Below are positions 17,717-26,979 of a stretch of 64,000 nucleotides of DNA, in pieces. Source of the DNA: Streptomyces peucetius (GTDB taxonomy: Bacteria; Actinomycetota; Actinomycetes; Streptomycetales; Streptomycetaceae); NCBI RefSeq assembly GCF_025854275.1, contig NZ_CP107567.1:1054001-1118000 (forward strand), given 5' to 3'. How positions within the stretch are numbered: position 1 is the stretch's first letter; each line of letters starts with the position of its first letter. Below the pieces are notes generated by a model, which saw only the letters and a list, made by a program, of their open reading frames with translations, made no database searches and had not been told where the DNA came from. Made by a program: the position numbers and the translations under genes.

Positions 17717-18943
17717 TCAGTCGGCGACCGGTGTGAAGCGCAGCGGCAGGTACTTCGGCCCACGGGTGAACAACCCATCTTCATGCGGCACGAAGCCGTC
17801 GGCGGGGCGCAGGTCCGGCATGGCGTCCAGCAGCTGGTTGACGCCGGTCTCCACCTCGGCCCTGGCGAGCAGCGCGCCGACGCAGAAGTGCCGTCCGAGC
17901 GCGAAGGCGAGGTGGCCGGCGGCGGCGGAGAACGCCGTCGTCGCGTCGAGGTCGTCGCGGAAGATGTCGAACCGGTCAGGGTCGCGGTACCGCTCGGCGT
18001 CGCGGTTCGCTGCTCCGATCAGACAGGTGACGGTGGCTCCCGCCGGGATGGTGCCACCGCTGACGGTGACCTCGGCGGAGGTCTGCCGCATGATCATATG
18101 GACGGGTGGTGTGAAGCGCAGCGTCTCGGCGAACGCCCGGTCGATCAGGCTCCGGTCCTCGCCTACTGCGGCCAACTGGTCAGGGTCGGCCAGCAGATTG
18201 GCGAACAGGCCGGCGATGGCCTTGTCCGTGGTCTCGCCGCCGGCCGCGAGCAGCAGACTGCAGAACGCCTTGATGTCCTCGTCGCTCATCCGCATCCCGT
18301 CCACCTCCGCCGCGCAGAGCGTGGACAGCAGGTCGTCGCCCAGGTTCTCCCGGCGCTCCCGGATGATCGGGATCATGTAGTCGGCGAACTCGACACGGGT
18401 CCGCTCGCCGGCCGCGGCGACCTCGGGGTCCCCCGCGAGATTGCCGAAGTAGGCGACGACCGCCGTGTACCAGCCGTGGAAACGGGCGTGGTCGGCCTTG
18501 TGCAGACCGAGCATGTCGGCGATGACATTGACCGGGAAGCGGGTGGCGAAGGAATCGACGAGATCGGCCTCGCCCTTGTGGCGGAAGGCGTCGATCAGTT
18601 CGCGGGAGTTGCGCTCGATGGCGGGCAGGAACTTGTCCCGCAGATCGCTGCCACGGAAAGCGGGGGCGACGAGCGCCCTGCGCACGGCGTGCTCACGTCC
18701 GCTGAGCTGCACGATCGTCTTCCCGTGGACGGGCTCGAGCTGCCAGTCGTAGTTGTCGGTGGTGAACACCGACTCCTTGTCCTTGAAGGCCCGCTCCACG
18801 TCCTCGTAACGGGAGACGAGGTAGCTGCGGGTGGGCTCGTGCCAGATCAGCGGGCGGTGCTCGCGCATGAGCCGGTAGACGGGGTACGGGTCGGCGGCGA
18901 ACTCGGGCGACAGGATGTCGGGGATGTGCTGTGCGGTGGCCAT
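17717..18943 (-). CDS. Cytochrome P450
   Basis: This 408-residue soluble bacterial class I P450 has the I-helix oxygen-activation motif AGGETTDK, the K-helix ETLRF, and the heme-binding loop ending ALGRHFCVGALLAR with the axial cysteine. It needs ferredoxin and ferredoxin reductase from elsewhere; none is adjacent. The substrate is unknown, and its isolated position between housekeeping genes suggests a stand-alone monooxygenase. The ATG at 18943 was chosen because sequence upstream in the same frame is low-complexity Pro/Arg-rich. Confidence 0.92.
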   Translation of the reverse strand: MATAQHIPDILSPEFAADPYPVYRLMREHRPLIWHEPTRSYLVSRYEDVERAFKDKESVFTTDNYDWQLEPVHGKTIVQLSGREHAVRRALVAPAFRGSDLRDKFLPAIERNSRELIDAFRHKGEADLVDSFATRFPVNVIADMLGLHKADHARFHGWYTAVVAYFGNLAGDPEVAAAGERTRVEFADYMIPIIRERRENLGDDLLSTLCAAEVDGMRMSDEDIKAFCSLLLAAGGETTDKAIAGLFANLLADPDQLAAVGEDRSLIDRAFAETLRFTPPVHMIMRQTSAEVTVSGGTIPAGATVTCLIGAANRDAERYRDPDRFDIFRDDLDATTAFSAAAGHLAFALGRHFCVGALLARAEVETGVNQLLDAMPDLRPADGFVPHEDGLFTRGPKYLPLRFTPVAD

Positions 18944-19137
18944 GGAGTTCCCTCGTTCCGCAACGGGCGGTGCCGGCCAGGCCATTGACCGGTCACCGGG
19001 GGCGACGGACGGCTCGAGGGGGCGCGGGGCGGCGCGGCCCCGGCGCACGTCCGCGGGCCCCTGCCGCATAGGGCGCGAGGCGGGGGCATACGGTGCGGGT
19101 AGGCGCGACGGACCGGTGAGTCGACAAGGGAGCGGGC

Positions 19138-19668
19138 ATGACGGAGCAGGCATTGGTTGCGGGCGTGGGCGGCAGGGAGCCCGATGTCGACCCCGAGGCG
19201 TTCATCGCACCGACGTCGGTGGTCATGGGTGAGGTCACGCTCGGCGCTGGCGCGAGCGTCTGGTACCAGACGGTGCTGCGCGCTGACTGCGGACCGATCG
19301 TGATCGGCGCCGGCAGCAACATCCAGGACAACTGCACGGTCCACAGCGACCCCGGCTTCCCCGTGACCGTCGGCGAACGCGTCTCGGTCGGCCACAACGC
19401 GATCCTCCACGGCTGCACCGTCGAGGAGGACGTCCTCGTCGGCATGGGCGCCACGGTCCTCAACGGCGCGCACATCGGCGCGGGCTCGCTGATCGCGGCG
19501 CAGGCCCTGGTGCCGCAGGGCATGCGGGTACCGCCGGGCTCGCTGGTCGCGGGGGTGCCGGCGAAGGTACGGCGCGAGCTGACGCCGGAGGAGCAGGAGG
19601 GCATCAAGCTCAACGCGGCGGTGTATCTGGACCTGGCCGCTCAGCACCGCGACGCGCACAAGGACTGA
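19138..19668 (+). CDS. Gamma-carbonic-anhydrase-like protein
   Basis: This 176-residue left-handed beta-helix protein of the Cam/PaaY/YrdA group has the three zinc-ligand histidine contexts QDNCTVHSDPGFP, VGHNAILHGCTV and the adjacent SVGHNA strand. The C-terminal helix is ELTPEEQEGIKLNAAVYLDLA. Members hydrate CO2 or hydrolyse thioesters; the acidic loop residue of archaeal Cam is not evident, so the true activity is open. The start is the ATG at 19138. The gene stands alone. Confidence 0.85.
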   Translation: MTEQALVAGVGGREPDVDPEAFIAPTSVVMGEVTLGAGASVWYQTVLRADCGPIVIGAGSNIQDNCTVHSDPGFPVTVGERVSVGHNAILHGCTVEEDVLVGMGATVLNGAHIGAGSLIAAQALVPQGMRVPPGSLVAGVPAKVRRELTPEEQEGIKLNAAVYLDLAAQHRDAHKD

Positions 19669-19873
19669 GCCCCGGCTCGGCGCCCGATGGCGTGACCGCC
19701 GGGTCGAGCGGCCCAGCCCTGGGCGCCCACCGGGGCACAACTGAGCGACCTCTTCCTTCACGACTGAACCGGTACAGATGACTTACCGGCCCGTCCGCCC
19801 GAGACCGCCCCGGGGCAGCTCGGCACGGGAACTCGGTGGCGGATCCGGACCGCCGCGGATCAAGATGCACAGC

Positions 19874-20431
19874 ATGAGCGATCAACCCGCGCGATGGACC
19901 AAGGCGACCGTCTACCCCGACATGTGGGCCGATCCGGCCGACGACCCGCGCAACAACGATGCCGGCCAGGAAGGCGAGTTGGCGACGCTGCTCGACTTCC
20001 TGACGAACTACCGCATCACCCTGCGGATGAAGTGCGCGGACCTGGATCCGGAGCAACTTGCCCGGCGGTCGGTTCCGCCGTCGACGATGTCGCTGCTCGG
20101 CCTGGTCCGGCACCTCGCCGAGGTGGAGCGCGACTGGCGCAACTGGATCACCGAAGGCGACCCGCTGCCGAAGCTGTACGGCGAGAAGGACGCGGACTTC
20201 GACGGAGCTGTCGCCGAACAGGCCGTGGTCGACGCCGCGTACGCCGATCTGGAACGCGAGCAGGCCGCGACCGACGCGGCACTGGCCGGGCACCCGGACC
20301 TGGGTGAGCGGGTGGGGAAGGAGCGGGTCGCGATCCGGGAGCTGATGGTGCACAGGATCGACGAGTACGCCCGTCACGCCGGACACGCCGACCTGCTGCG
20401 CGAGTGCGTCGACGGAAGGGTGGGCCAGTGA
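19874..20431 (+). CDS. DinB-family (DUF664) protein
   Basis: This 185-residue four-helix-bundle protein of the DinB/YfiT type has conserved histidines in GLVRHLAEVERDWRNWI and MVHRIDEYARHAGHADLLRE that form a metal site. In actinobacteria these proteins are often linked to bacillithiol/mycothiol-type S-transfer, but no partner is present. The ATG at 19874 was preferred to an upstream one at 19865 only because of its spacing. It is followed by a strong hairpin terminator. Confidence 0.8.
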   Translation: MSDQPARWTKATVYPDMWADPADDPRNNDAGQEGELATLLDFLTNYRITLRMKCADLDPEQLARRSVPPSTMSLLGLVRHLAEVERDWRNWITEGDPLPKLYGEKDADFDGAVAEQAVVDAAYADLEREQAATDAALAGHPDLGERVGKERVAIRELMVHRIDEYARHAGHADLLRECVDGRVGQ

Positions 20432-20485
20432 CGGAAGCCGGCCGCCGCACCCGTCCGCGACAGCACGGCACTTCGGAGTGACGAA

Positions 20486-20522
20486 GGGCCGCCCCGTCAC
20501 CTCGAGGGTGTCGGGGCGGCCC
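20486..20522. terminator. Bidirectional terminator hairpin
   Basis: gggccgccccg at 20486-20496 pairs perfectly with cggggcggccc at 20512-20522 across a 15-base loop. It sits between the convergent DinB and thioesterase genes. There is no U-tract, as is usual in Streptomyces. Confidence 0.75.
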
Positions 20523-20548
20523 GGCTTCCGGCGGTCTTCGGCTGCGGC

Positions 20549-21001
20549 TCAGTTGTTGGGGCGCAGGGTCCAGACAATGTGCATCTCGCCGGTCACGGCG
20601 CCGTCGGCGCGCTGGATGGCGACGGTCACCGGGAACTCGGGGCGCTCCCCCGCGTCCAGTTCCTTCACCACGTCGGCGACGGGACGGCCGAGCGTGGCGG
20701 TCGCGGTGAGGACGCCCTTGGCGAGCTTCTTGTAGCTGGTCTCCGCCTTGACCGGCAGCGGTACGCAGCGGCCGAGCTGGTCGCCGAAGGCGGCGAGGAC
20801 GACGGCGCCACTCGCGGACTCGGCCAGGGTGAACATCGCTCCGGCGTGGGGCCCGCCGACGTGGTTGTGGTACTCGGGATCGTCCGGCAGGCGGAGCACC
20901 GCTCGCTCGGCCGTGGTCTCCAGGTACTCCAGCTTGAGGGTCCTGACCATGGGGACGGTGGCGGTAAGCAACTCGCCGATGGACATCTGCTCTGCACTCA
21001 T
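20549..21001 (-). CDS. Hotdog-fold protein (DUF4442/PaaI-type thioesterase)
   Basis: This 150-residue single hotdog domain has YHNHVGGPHAGAMFTLAESASG, where PaaI-type thioesterases place the catalytic acid and helix, and the later VKAETSYKKLAKG and GEMHIVWTLRPNN strands. It probably hydrolyses an acyl-CoA or acts as an acyl-binding protein; the substrate is unknown. The start is the ATG at 21001. Confidence 0.75.
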   Translation of the reverse strand: MSAEQMSIGELLTATVPMVRTLKLEYLETTAERAVLRLPDDPEYHNHVGGPHAGAMFTLAESASGAVVLAAFGDQLGRCVPLPVKAETSYKKLAKGVLTATATLGRPVADVVKELDAGERPEFPVTVAIQRADGAVTGEMHIVWTLRPNN

Positions 21002-21117
21002 GGCGCGATGTTACCCGCGAGTAGCACTCCTGGCCATACCCTTCCCCGTCCGCCTCGTCCGGTCCCGTGGGGGCCGGACGTAGAAGTGCTCGACCCGCAC
21101 CTCTATCGTTACTCGCC

Positions 21118-22131
21118 ATGTGGCCAGGACAGCAGCCGCCCGGGGGCGAGCAGAACCCGCAGGACCAGAACCCGTACCAGCAGCCGGGGTACCAGCAGCC
21201 GAATCCTTATCAGCAGCCGGGATACCAGCAGCAGGGATATCAGCAGCCCAACCCGTACCAGCAGCCGACCGCGCCGCAGTACGCCGTGCCCGGCCAGATG
21301 CCCGGGGCACCGCAGCCGCCCCGCGACGAGAAGAAGAAGACGACGATCGTCGCGATCGTCGCCGCCACGGCCGTGGTCGCGACCGCGGTCGTGACCGGCT
21401 TCGTCGTGCTGCCGGACGACGACAAGACGTCCGACAAGGGCGCCGACGTGGCCGCCTCGAAGTCGGCGGAGCCCAAGAAGCCGGCTTCGGAGGAACCGGC
21501 TCCGAAGCCGTCGGGGAAGCCGCGCGGCGCCGAGGCCGAGCCCACGATCGCAGGCTGGAAGGTCGTCACCAACCCCAAGCACGGCACGCAGTTCGACGTG
21601 CCGTCGGAGTGGGAGGTCTCGAGCTCCGGCACGGCCACGGGCTTCGAGGACGAGAAGGCGGGCGACGGCTCACTCGCCGTGGTCATGAGTGCCCCGGCCC
21701 ACCTGAAGACCAAGTGGTGCCTCATCGACACCGACAAGGACGGCCGGGAAGAGGAGTACAGCCTGGCCAGTACCGGCACCAAGGGCGGCAAGGGCGCCAA
21801 GAACACGGCGGAGGCCGCCGTCAACGAGGCCGGCAACTGGGTCTGGGCAGCCTTCGCCCAGACGGAGCCCAAGGGGACCGTCAAGGTCTCCAAGGCCCAG
21901 AACTACACGACGAAGTCCGGCCTGAAGGGCAGCGTCGCCACGGCCACGGCCAAGGGCGTCAAGAAGGAGAACAAGTGCGAGACGGACGGTAAGTCGATCG
22001 CGTTCAGCTTCAAGAACGCCAAGGGCGACTTCGCCAGCTGGGTGCTGTACTCCAACAGCGGCGTGCCCGACGAGGTGCCGGACGCGACGATCCAGAAGAT
22101 CCTCAGCACCGTACGGCTGGCGGGCAGTTAG
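21118..22131 (+). CDS. Single-pass membrane protein with Gln/Pro/Tyr-rich N-terminus
   Basis: This 337-residue protein begins with a cytoplasmic low-complexity tract of repeated NPYQQP/GYQQP units (about residues 13-65). A short basic stop (RDEKKK) and one transmembrane helix (TIVAIVAATAVVATAVVTGFVVL) follow, then a charged Lys/Ser/Pro linker and a ~200-residue extracellular domain with two cysteines (KWCLID and KCETDG) that may pair. This layout is common in Streptomyces membrane-anchored proteins of unknown function. No enzymatic motif is visible. Confidence 0.8.
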   Translation: MWPGQQPPGGEQNPQDQNPYQQPGYQQPNPYQQPGYQQQGYQQPNPYQQPTAPQYAVPGQMPGAPQPPRDEKKKTTIVAIVAATAVVATAVVTGFVVLPDDDKTSDKGADVAASKSAEPKKPASEEPAPKPSGKPRGAEAEPTIAGWKVVTNPKHGTQFDVPSEWEVSSSGTATGFEDEKAGDGSLAVVMSAPAHLKTKWCLIDTDKDGREEEYSLASTGTKGGKGAKNTAEAAVNEAGNWVWAAFAQTEPKGTVKVSKAQNYTTKSGLKGSVATATAKGVKKENKCETDGKSIAFSFKNAKGDFASWVLYSNSGVPDEVPDATIQKILSTVRLAGS

Positions 22132-22149
22132 CCCACGGGCGGGGCGGGT

Positions 22150-22440
22150 GGGTCCGCTGCGCGGAGCGTCTCCCCTACCCGCCCCTTCCCGAACCGGGGG
22201 CTTTGCCCCCGGACCCCCGCGCCTCAAACGCCGGCGAGGCTGGAGAATCCAGCCCGGCTGGGGGCACTCCCCCTACGCCTGGCGGCGTGGGAGGTACCCC
22301 CGCCCACGGCCGCCGGGCCGGAGGGGGAGATTGAGGACGCCACGCGAAGCGCGGTACGGGGTCCGGGGCTTGCCCCGCCACGTGGCGGAGCCGCACATCG
22401 GTGCAGCGGGAAGGGGCGGGTAGGGGACAGGCCCGCCGCA
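22150..22440. repeat. Intergenic palindromic repeat element, copy 2
   Basis: About 290 non-coding bases contain the same modules as the element at 2840-3065 in the opposite orientation: cctcaaacgccggcgaggctgg, ggggtccggggcttgcc and gtggcggagccgcacatcggtgcagcggg. Several can fold into GC-rich hairpins. It lies between convergent genes and probably ends transcription. No protein-coding signal is convincing. Confidence 0.6.
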
Positions 22441-22460
22441 GGCGCCACCCGCCCCCTGCC

Positions 22461-23306
22461 TCACCCCACCGTGAACGCCCCCTCCGGCGGCTCCGGTGAC
22501 GCCGTCGCCGACGCGTCGTCGACCGGTAGCACGTCACCCCGCAGCCGCGCCACCGCGTGCCCCTCCTCGACCCTCGCGGGAAACGCGTCCGCCGCCACCC
22601 GCCGCGCCAGCGGCCCCGTGTCGAGCGGGGACTGCGACGCCAGCAGCACCGCGTTGCCGAAGCGGCGCCCCCGCAGCACCGACGGTTCCGCGACCAGCGC
22701 CAGTTCGGCGAAAACCTCCGCGAACGTGGCGATTTGGGAGCGGAGAAAGGCGAACGGCGCGCCGTCCGCCAGGTTGGCCGCGTAGATGCCGTCCGGCCGC
22801 AGCACCCGCTCGGCGGCCTGCGCGTACGCGACCGTCGTCAGGTGCGCAGGGACCCGCGAGCCGCCGAAGACGTCCGCGACGATCAGGTCCACGGAGTCGG
22901 GGGCCGCGGCCTCCACCCACGTGCGGGCGTCGGCACGGTGCACCGCGATGCCGGAGCCGTCCGGCAGCGGCAGGTGTTCCGCGACGAGCGCGACGAGGCC
23001 GGCGTCGACCTCGACGACGTCCTGCCGGGAACCGGGGCGGGTCGCGGCGACGTAACGGGGCAGGGTGAGCGCGCCGCCCCCGAGGTGCAGTACGGACAGC
23101 GGCGCGCCGTCCTCGGCGGCGCAGTCGACGACGTGGCCGAGCCTGCGCACGTACTCGAACTCGAGATGTGCCGGGTCGTCGAGATCGACGTAGGACTGCG
23201 GCGCGCCGTCCACGGTCAGCAGCCAGGCGCGCTCACGGTCCACGTCGGGCATGAGCTTGGCGGTGCCGCCGTCGACGGCGCGCAGGACGGGAAGGGACTC
23301 GTTCAC
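22461..23306 (-). CDS. Spermidine-synthase-like methyltransferase-fold protein
   Basis: This 281-residue protein has the polyamine-synthase/SAM-dependent Rossmann fold: VLHLGGGALTLPRYVA (motif I), VVEVDAGLVALVAEHL, DARTWVEA and the DLIVADVFGGSRVPAHLTT active-site region. The canonical synthase acidic pair is not clear, and stand-alone actinobacterial members are often of unassigned substrate. The GTG at 23306 was chosen because it removes an Arg/Trp-rich leader. It is co-oriented with tuf3 upstream. Confidence 0.75.
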   Translation of the reverse strand: MNESLPVLRAVDGGTAKLMPDVDRERAWLLTVDGAPQSYVDLDDPAHLEFEYVRRLGHVVDCAAEDGAPLSVLHLGGGALTLPRYVAATRPGSRQDVVEVDAGLVALVAEHLPLPDGSGIAVHRADARTWVEAAAPDSVDLIVADVFGGSRVPAHLTTVAYAQAAERVLRPDGIYAANLADGAPFAFLRSQIATFAEVFAELALVAEPSVLRGRRFGNAVLLASQSPLDTGPLARRVAADAFPARVEEGHAVARLRGDVLPVDDASATASPEPPEGAFTVG

Positions 23307-23375
23307 CGGCCCATTGTCCCGCCCCGCGCGCCACGCCCACAGCACCGCCGTCACAGCACAGCCGTCACACCGCCC

Positions 23376-24545
23376 TCACAGCACGGCCGTGACCGTCCCC
23401 GCGCCCACCGTGCGGCCGCCCTCGCGGATGGCGAATCCCAGCCCCGGCTCCAGCGGTACGTCCCGGCCGAGCTCGACGGTCAGGGAGACCGTTTCGCCGG
23501 GCCGCGCCACGCCCGCCGCGCCGAGGTCGATGTCGCCGACGACGTCCGCGGTGCGGATGTAGAACTGCGGTCGGTAGCCGGTGGACACAGGTGTGGCCCG
23601 GCCGCCCTCGCGGGCGGAGAGCACGTACACCTGCGCCGTGAAGCGCCGGCTCGGCGCGACGCTGCCGGGCGCGGCGACCACGTGACCGCGCCGGACCTGG
23701 TCGCGGTGGACGCCGCGCAGCAGCAGTGCCACGTTGTCCCCGGCCTCGGCGGAGTCCATCGGCTTGCCGAAGGTCTCCAGGCCGGTCACCACCGTCTCCG
23801 TGTCCGCGCCGAGCACCTGCACCCGGTCGCCGACGCGTACGGTGCCCCGCTCGACGGCACCGGTGACGACGGTGCCGCGCCCGGTGATGGTGAGGACGTT
23901 CTCCACCGGAAGCAGGAACGGCGCGTCGGTGTACCTCACCGGCATCGGCACGTACGTGTCCACGGCGTCGAGCAGCGCCTCGACCGCGGCGGTCCAGCGC
24001 GGGTCGCCCTCGAGCGCCCGCAGCCCGGAGACCCGCACCACCGGCGCGGCGTCGCCACCGTAGCCGTGCGCGGTCAGGAGGTCGCGGACCTCGAGCTCCA
24101 CGAGGTCGGTGAGCTCGTCGTCGCCCGCGTCGGCCTTGTTGAGGGCCACGACGATGTGGTCGACGCCGACCTGGCGGGCGAGCAGCACATGCTCGGCCGT
24201 CTGCGGCATGACGCCGTCGAGCGCGGAGACGACGAGGATCGCCCCGTCGAGCTGCGCGGCACCGGTGACCATGTTCTTCACGTAGTCGGCGTGGCCCGGC
24301 ATGTCCACGTGGGCGTAGTGGCGGGTGTCGGTCTCGTACTCGACGTGCGCGATGTTGATGGTGATGCCGCGGTCGGCCTCCTCCGGCGCCCGGTCGATGC
24401 GGTCGAACGGTACGAATGTGCCGGTGCCCCGCTCGCTCAGGACCTTCGTGATCGCGGCGGTCAGGGTGGTCTTGCCGTGGTCGACGTGGCCCATGGTGCC
24501 GATGTTGAGGTGCGGCTTGGTCCGCACGTACGCCGTCTTGGGCAT
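23376..24545 (-). CDS. tuf3: Divergent elongation factor Tu (EF-Tu3 type)
   Basis: This 389-residue translational GTPase delivers aminoacyl-tRNA to the ribosome. The G motifs are [16 protein letters not shown] (usually DCPGH) and NKAD (usually NKCD). Domains II and III are complete, ending [10 protein letters not shown]. The departures from major EF-Tu match the second, divergent EF-Tu of streptomycetes rather than tuf1, which lies in the ribosomal operon. No rps or fus gene is adjacent, which supports tuf3. In S. coelicolor tuf3 is a low-level, stress-related copy (from memory). Such divergent copies can also give tolerance to EF-Tu-targeting antibiotics. Confidence 0.88.
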   Translation of the reverse strand: MPKTAYVRTKPHLNIGTMGHVDHGKTTLTAAITKVLSERGTGTFVPFDRIDRAPEEADRGITINIAHVEYETDTRHYAHVDMPGHADYVKNMVTGAAQLDGAILVVSALDGVMPQTAEHVLLARQVGVDHIVVALNKADAGDDELTDLVELEVRDLLTAHGYGGDAAPVVRVSGLRALEGDPRWTAAVEALLDAVDTYVPMPVRYTDAPFLLPVENVLTITGRGTVVTGAVERGTVRVGDRVQVLGADTETVVTGLETFGKPMDSAEAGDNVALLLRGVHRDQVRRGHVVAAPGSVAPSRRFTAQVYVLSAREGGRATPVSTGYRPQFYIRTADVVGDIDLGAAGVARPGETVSLTVELGRDVPLEPGLGFAIREGGRTVGAGTVTAVL

Positions 24546-24853
24546 GACGAGGTCGTTCCTTCCCGGAACTCGAAGTGCGTCGGGACCCCTGGGCCTGGCC
24601 GACCCTCCCCCTGCGGGGTCCGCGGACGATCCGGGAAGGGTCAGCTTCGGGCGCCGTCGAGAGGCGCCGCGGCGGCACCGGCCGCCGCTGCAGCAGGAAA
24701 CGCGGCAGCCTTCGGCGCGTCCGCGACTGCGGACGGCGCTGCGAGGAAGGCGTACCGGAACATGCGTCGATGATCGCCCTGATCCCGTACCGAGTCGAAC
24801 GGTTTTCCCGGCACCGGCCACTGGGCGGGACGCACCGGCCGGGCGGTGCGGCC

Positions 24854-24934
24854 GTGCGCCGTACGGCCTGCGCCGTCGGGGTGCGTCGTACGGCCCGCGT
24901 CCTCGGCGTGCGCCGTACGGCCTGCGTCGTACGG
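24854..24934. repeat. Three tandem imperfect 27-bp repeats
   Basis: Three consecutive 27-base units start at 24854, 24881 and 24908. Each begins gtgcg(c/t)cgtacggcc and contains the palindromic core cgtacg. They lie about 310 bp upstream of tuf3 and end 45 bp before the DedA-like gene, so they fall in the divergent control region. The rest of 24546-24979 shows no gene. Confidence 0.6.
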
Positions 24935-24979
24935 CACACATTACGGCGATCACATACCGCTGTCGGTTACTCTCCCCGG

Positions 24980-25687
24980 ATGCTCGACCTCGTCCCCAGG
25001 CCGGCATCCGGTCTCCCCGTCCGCTGCACCAGGGTCCTGTTCTCGCCCTGGTCACGGCTGGCCCTTCTCGCGGTGCTGCTCACGTCGGCCGCGGTGACCG
25101 TGGTGCTCTACGAGCCGCAGAGACTGCTCTCCGCGGGCTGGCCGCAGTTGAGCGGTCCGGCGGCCGTGGTGCTGTTCGGCGTGGGATACGGGGTGTGCAC
25201 GGCCGCGTTCGTGCCCCGGCCGATCCTCAATCTGGCGGCGGGCGCGCTGTTCGGCTCGCAGGCCGGGCTCGTGGCGGCGATCGCCGGCACGGTGCTCGGG
25301 GCCGGAATCGCCTTCACCCTGGGCCGGTTGCTCGGCCAGGACGCGCTCCGGCCGCTGCTGCGGGGGCGATGGCTCGAGGCCGCCGACGGGCAGCTGAGCC
25401 GGCACGGTTTCCGTTCCATGCTGGCGATCCGGCTGTTCCCGGGCGTGCCGTTCGCCGCCGCCAATTACTGCGCGGCCGTCTCCCGCATGGGCTACCTGCC
25501 CTTCCTCCTGGCGACGGGCCTCGGCTCGATACCGAACACGGCTGCGTACGTGGTCGCAGGCAGCCGGGCGGGCTCCCCGACGTCGCCGGCGTTCCTGGTC
25601 GCGATGGGATTCATCGTGGTGACGGGCCTGGCAGCCGCTGCGGTCGCCTGGACCAAGCGCCACCGGCTGCGGGGCGCCAGGACCTGA
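24980..25687 (+). CDS. DedA/TVP38-TMEM64-family membrane protein
   Basis: This 235-residue polytopic protein has six or so hydrophobic segments and the VTT/DedA-type signature: [21 protein letters not shown], then [17 protein letters not shown], then [19 protein letters not shown]. Members are thought to move lipids or lipid carriers across membranes; undecaprenyl-phosphate flipping is shown for some DedA relatives. The next gene, uppP, handles undecaprenyl pyrophosphate, so a shared lipid-carrier theme is suggestive. The start is the ATG at 24980. Confidence 0.85.
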   Translation: MLDLVPRPASGLPVRCTRVLFSPWSRLALLAVLLTSAAVTVVLYEPQRLLSAGWPQLSGPAAVVLFGVGYGVCTAAFVPRPILNLAAGALFGSQAGLVAAIAGTVLGAGIAFTLGRLLGQDALRPLLRGRWLEAADGQLSRHGFRSMLAIRLFPGVPFAAANYCAAVSRMGYLPFLLATGLGSIPNTAAYVVAGSRAGSPTSPAFLVAMGFIVVTGLAAAAVAWTKRHRLRGART

Positions 25688-25885
25688 CCGCCCCCGGCCG
25701 GCCCCTAACGCCCCCGCCACCGCCCGGCGGGCCCGCCCGGCAGGGCCTGCGGCAAGCCCTTCATTTTGGGACGCTACGCTGCCCCCGGCGCCGGCCCGAT
25801 GACGTACGTGAGTCGTATCTCACGGGTCATGTGCCTTCGCGCGCGCCTGACAGACCGTGACCAGCCTTTGGGTGGCGTAGCTTTC

Positions 25886-26761
25886 ATGTCTTGGTTCGAA
25901 TCATTCATCCTTGGGCTCGTCCAGGGGCTGACGGAGTTCCTTCCCATCTCCTCCAGCGCGCATCTGCGGCTCACCGCCGCGTTCGCCGGCTGGCACGACC
26001 CGGGGGCCGCGTTCACCGCGATCACCCAGATCGGCACGGAGACGGCCGTCCTCATCTACTTCCGCAAGGACATCGGCAGGATCCTGTCGGCCTGGTTCCG
26101 CTCGCTCACCGACAGGGCGATGCGCGGCGACCACGATGCCCGGATGGGGTGGCTGGTCATCATCGGTTCCATCCCGATCGGTGTGCTCGGCGTCACGCTG
26201 AAGGACCAGATCGAGGGCCCGTTCCGTGATCTGCGGCTCATCGCCACGACCCTGATCGGCATGGGGATCGTCCTCGGCGTCGCGGACCGGCTCGCCGCGC
26301 GGCAGGAGACGGGCGGCCGGCACCGGGTGATCGAGGAGCGCAAGACGCTGCGGGACCTGAGCGTGCGCGACGGCCTCGTCTACGGTCTCTGCCAGGCGAT
26401 GGCCCTGATCCCGGGTGTGTCCCGCTCCGGCGCGACCATCAGCGGCGGTCTGCTGATGGGGTACACCCGTGAGGCAGCGGCCCGCTACTCGTTCCTGCTG
26501 GCGATTCCGGCCGTGCTCGCCTCCGGGCTGTTCGAGCTGAAGGAAGCCGGCGAGGGCGGCCATGTCTCGTGGGGGCCGACGATCTTCGCGACGCTCATCG
26601 CCTTCGGCGTGGGCTACGCGGTGATCGCGTGGTTCATGAGATTCATCACTACGAAGAGCTTCATGCCCTTCGTGATCTACCGGATCCTGCTCGGAATCCT
26701 GCTGTTCGTGCTGGTCAGCATGGGTGTGCTGAGCCCGCACGCGGGCGAATCCGGCGGCTGA
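25886..26761 (+). CDS. uppP: Undecaprenyl-diphosphatase UppP (BacA)
   Basis: This 291-residue polytopic phosphatase recycles the cell-wall lipid carrier by removing one phosphate from undecaprenyl pyrophosphate. Motif 1 is GLVQGLTEFLPISSSAHL at the N-terminus, with the (E/Q)xxxE residues. Motif 2 is PGVSRSGATI, with the catalytic arginine-serine. The length matches the family. The start is the ATG at 25886, giving MSWFESFILG. It is the last clearly core gene before the accessory island. High copy or expression gives bacitracin tolerance in other bacteria. Confidence 0.93.
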   Translation: MSWFESFILGLVQGLTEFLPISSSAHLRLTAAFAGWHDPGAAFTAITQIGTETAVLIYFRKDIGRILSAWFRSLTDRAMRGDHDARMGWLVIIGSIPIGVLGVTLKDQIEGPFRDLRLIATTLIGMGIVLGVADRLAARQETGGRHRVIEERKTLRDLSVRDGLVYGLCQAMALIPGVSRSGATISGGLLMGYTREAAARYSFLLAIPAVLASGLFELKEAGEGGHVSWGPTIFATLIAFGVGYAVIAWFMRFITTKSFMPFVIYRILLGILLFVLVSMGVLSPHAGESGG

Positions 26762-26829
26762 AGCCGGGCCACGCAGGTAGCGCTATCTAGCATTTCCTAG
26801 CGCCTGATTGCAGCACCACGCCATGATCA

Positions 26830-26859
26830 TCTCCCACTTGTCTCCCACTCATCTCCCAC
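26830..26859. repeat. Three short direct repeats tctcccac
   Basis: tctcccac occurs at 26830, 26841 and 26852, that is every 11 bases. It lies between uppP and the first gene remnants of the island. It could be a protein-binding array or part of an old integration junction; neither is shown. Confidence 0.4.
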
Positions 26860-26918
26860 CGGGGAGGCGGTATACGCCCCACTAGGACGTGTGCGTCCGC
26901 AAAGTAGGGGATGACGCG

Positions 26919-26954
26919 GAAGGGCCCGCACAGCAGCAGCTGTGCGGGCCCTTC
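26919..26954. terminator. Strong hairpin terminator downstream of uppP
   Basis: A perfect 15-bp stem, gaagggcccgcacag (26919-26933) with ctgtgcgggcccttc (26940-26954), closes a 6-base loop. It is placed to end transcription from uppP and from minus-strand remnants to the right. Confidence 0.75.
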
Positions 26955-26979
26955 TGCGTGGCGGCCGGCCCGGGTCAGT

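Noticed and set aside
24854..24934. 27-bp tandem repeats as a CRISPR array
   Set aside because: The units are contiguous with no spacers and there are no cas genes.
26762..26880. tRNA gene or attachment site at the island border
   Set aside because: No cloverleaf can be folded here and no matching direct repeat was found at the other side.
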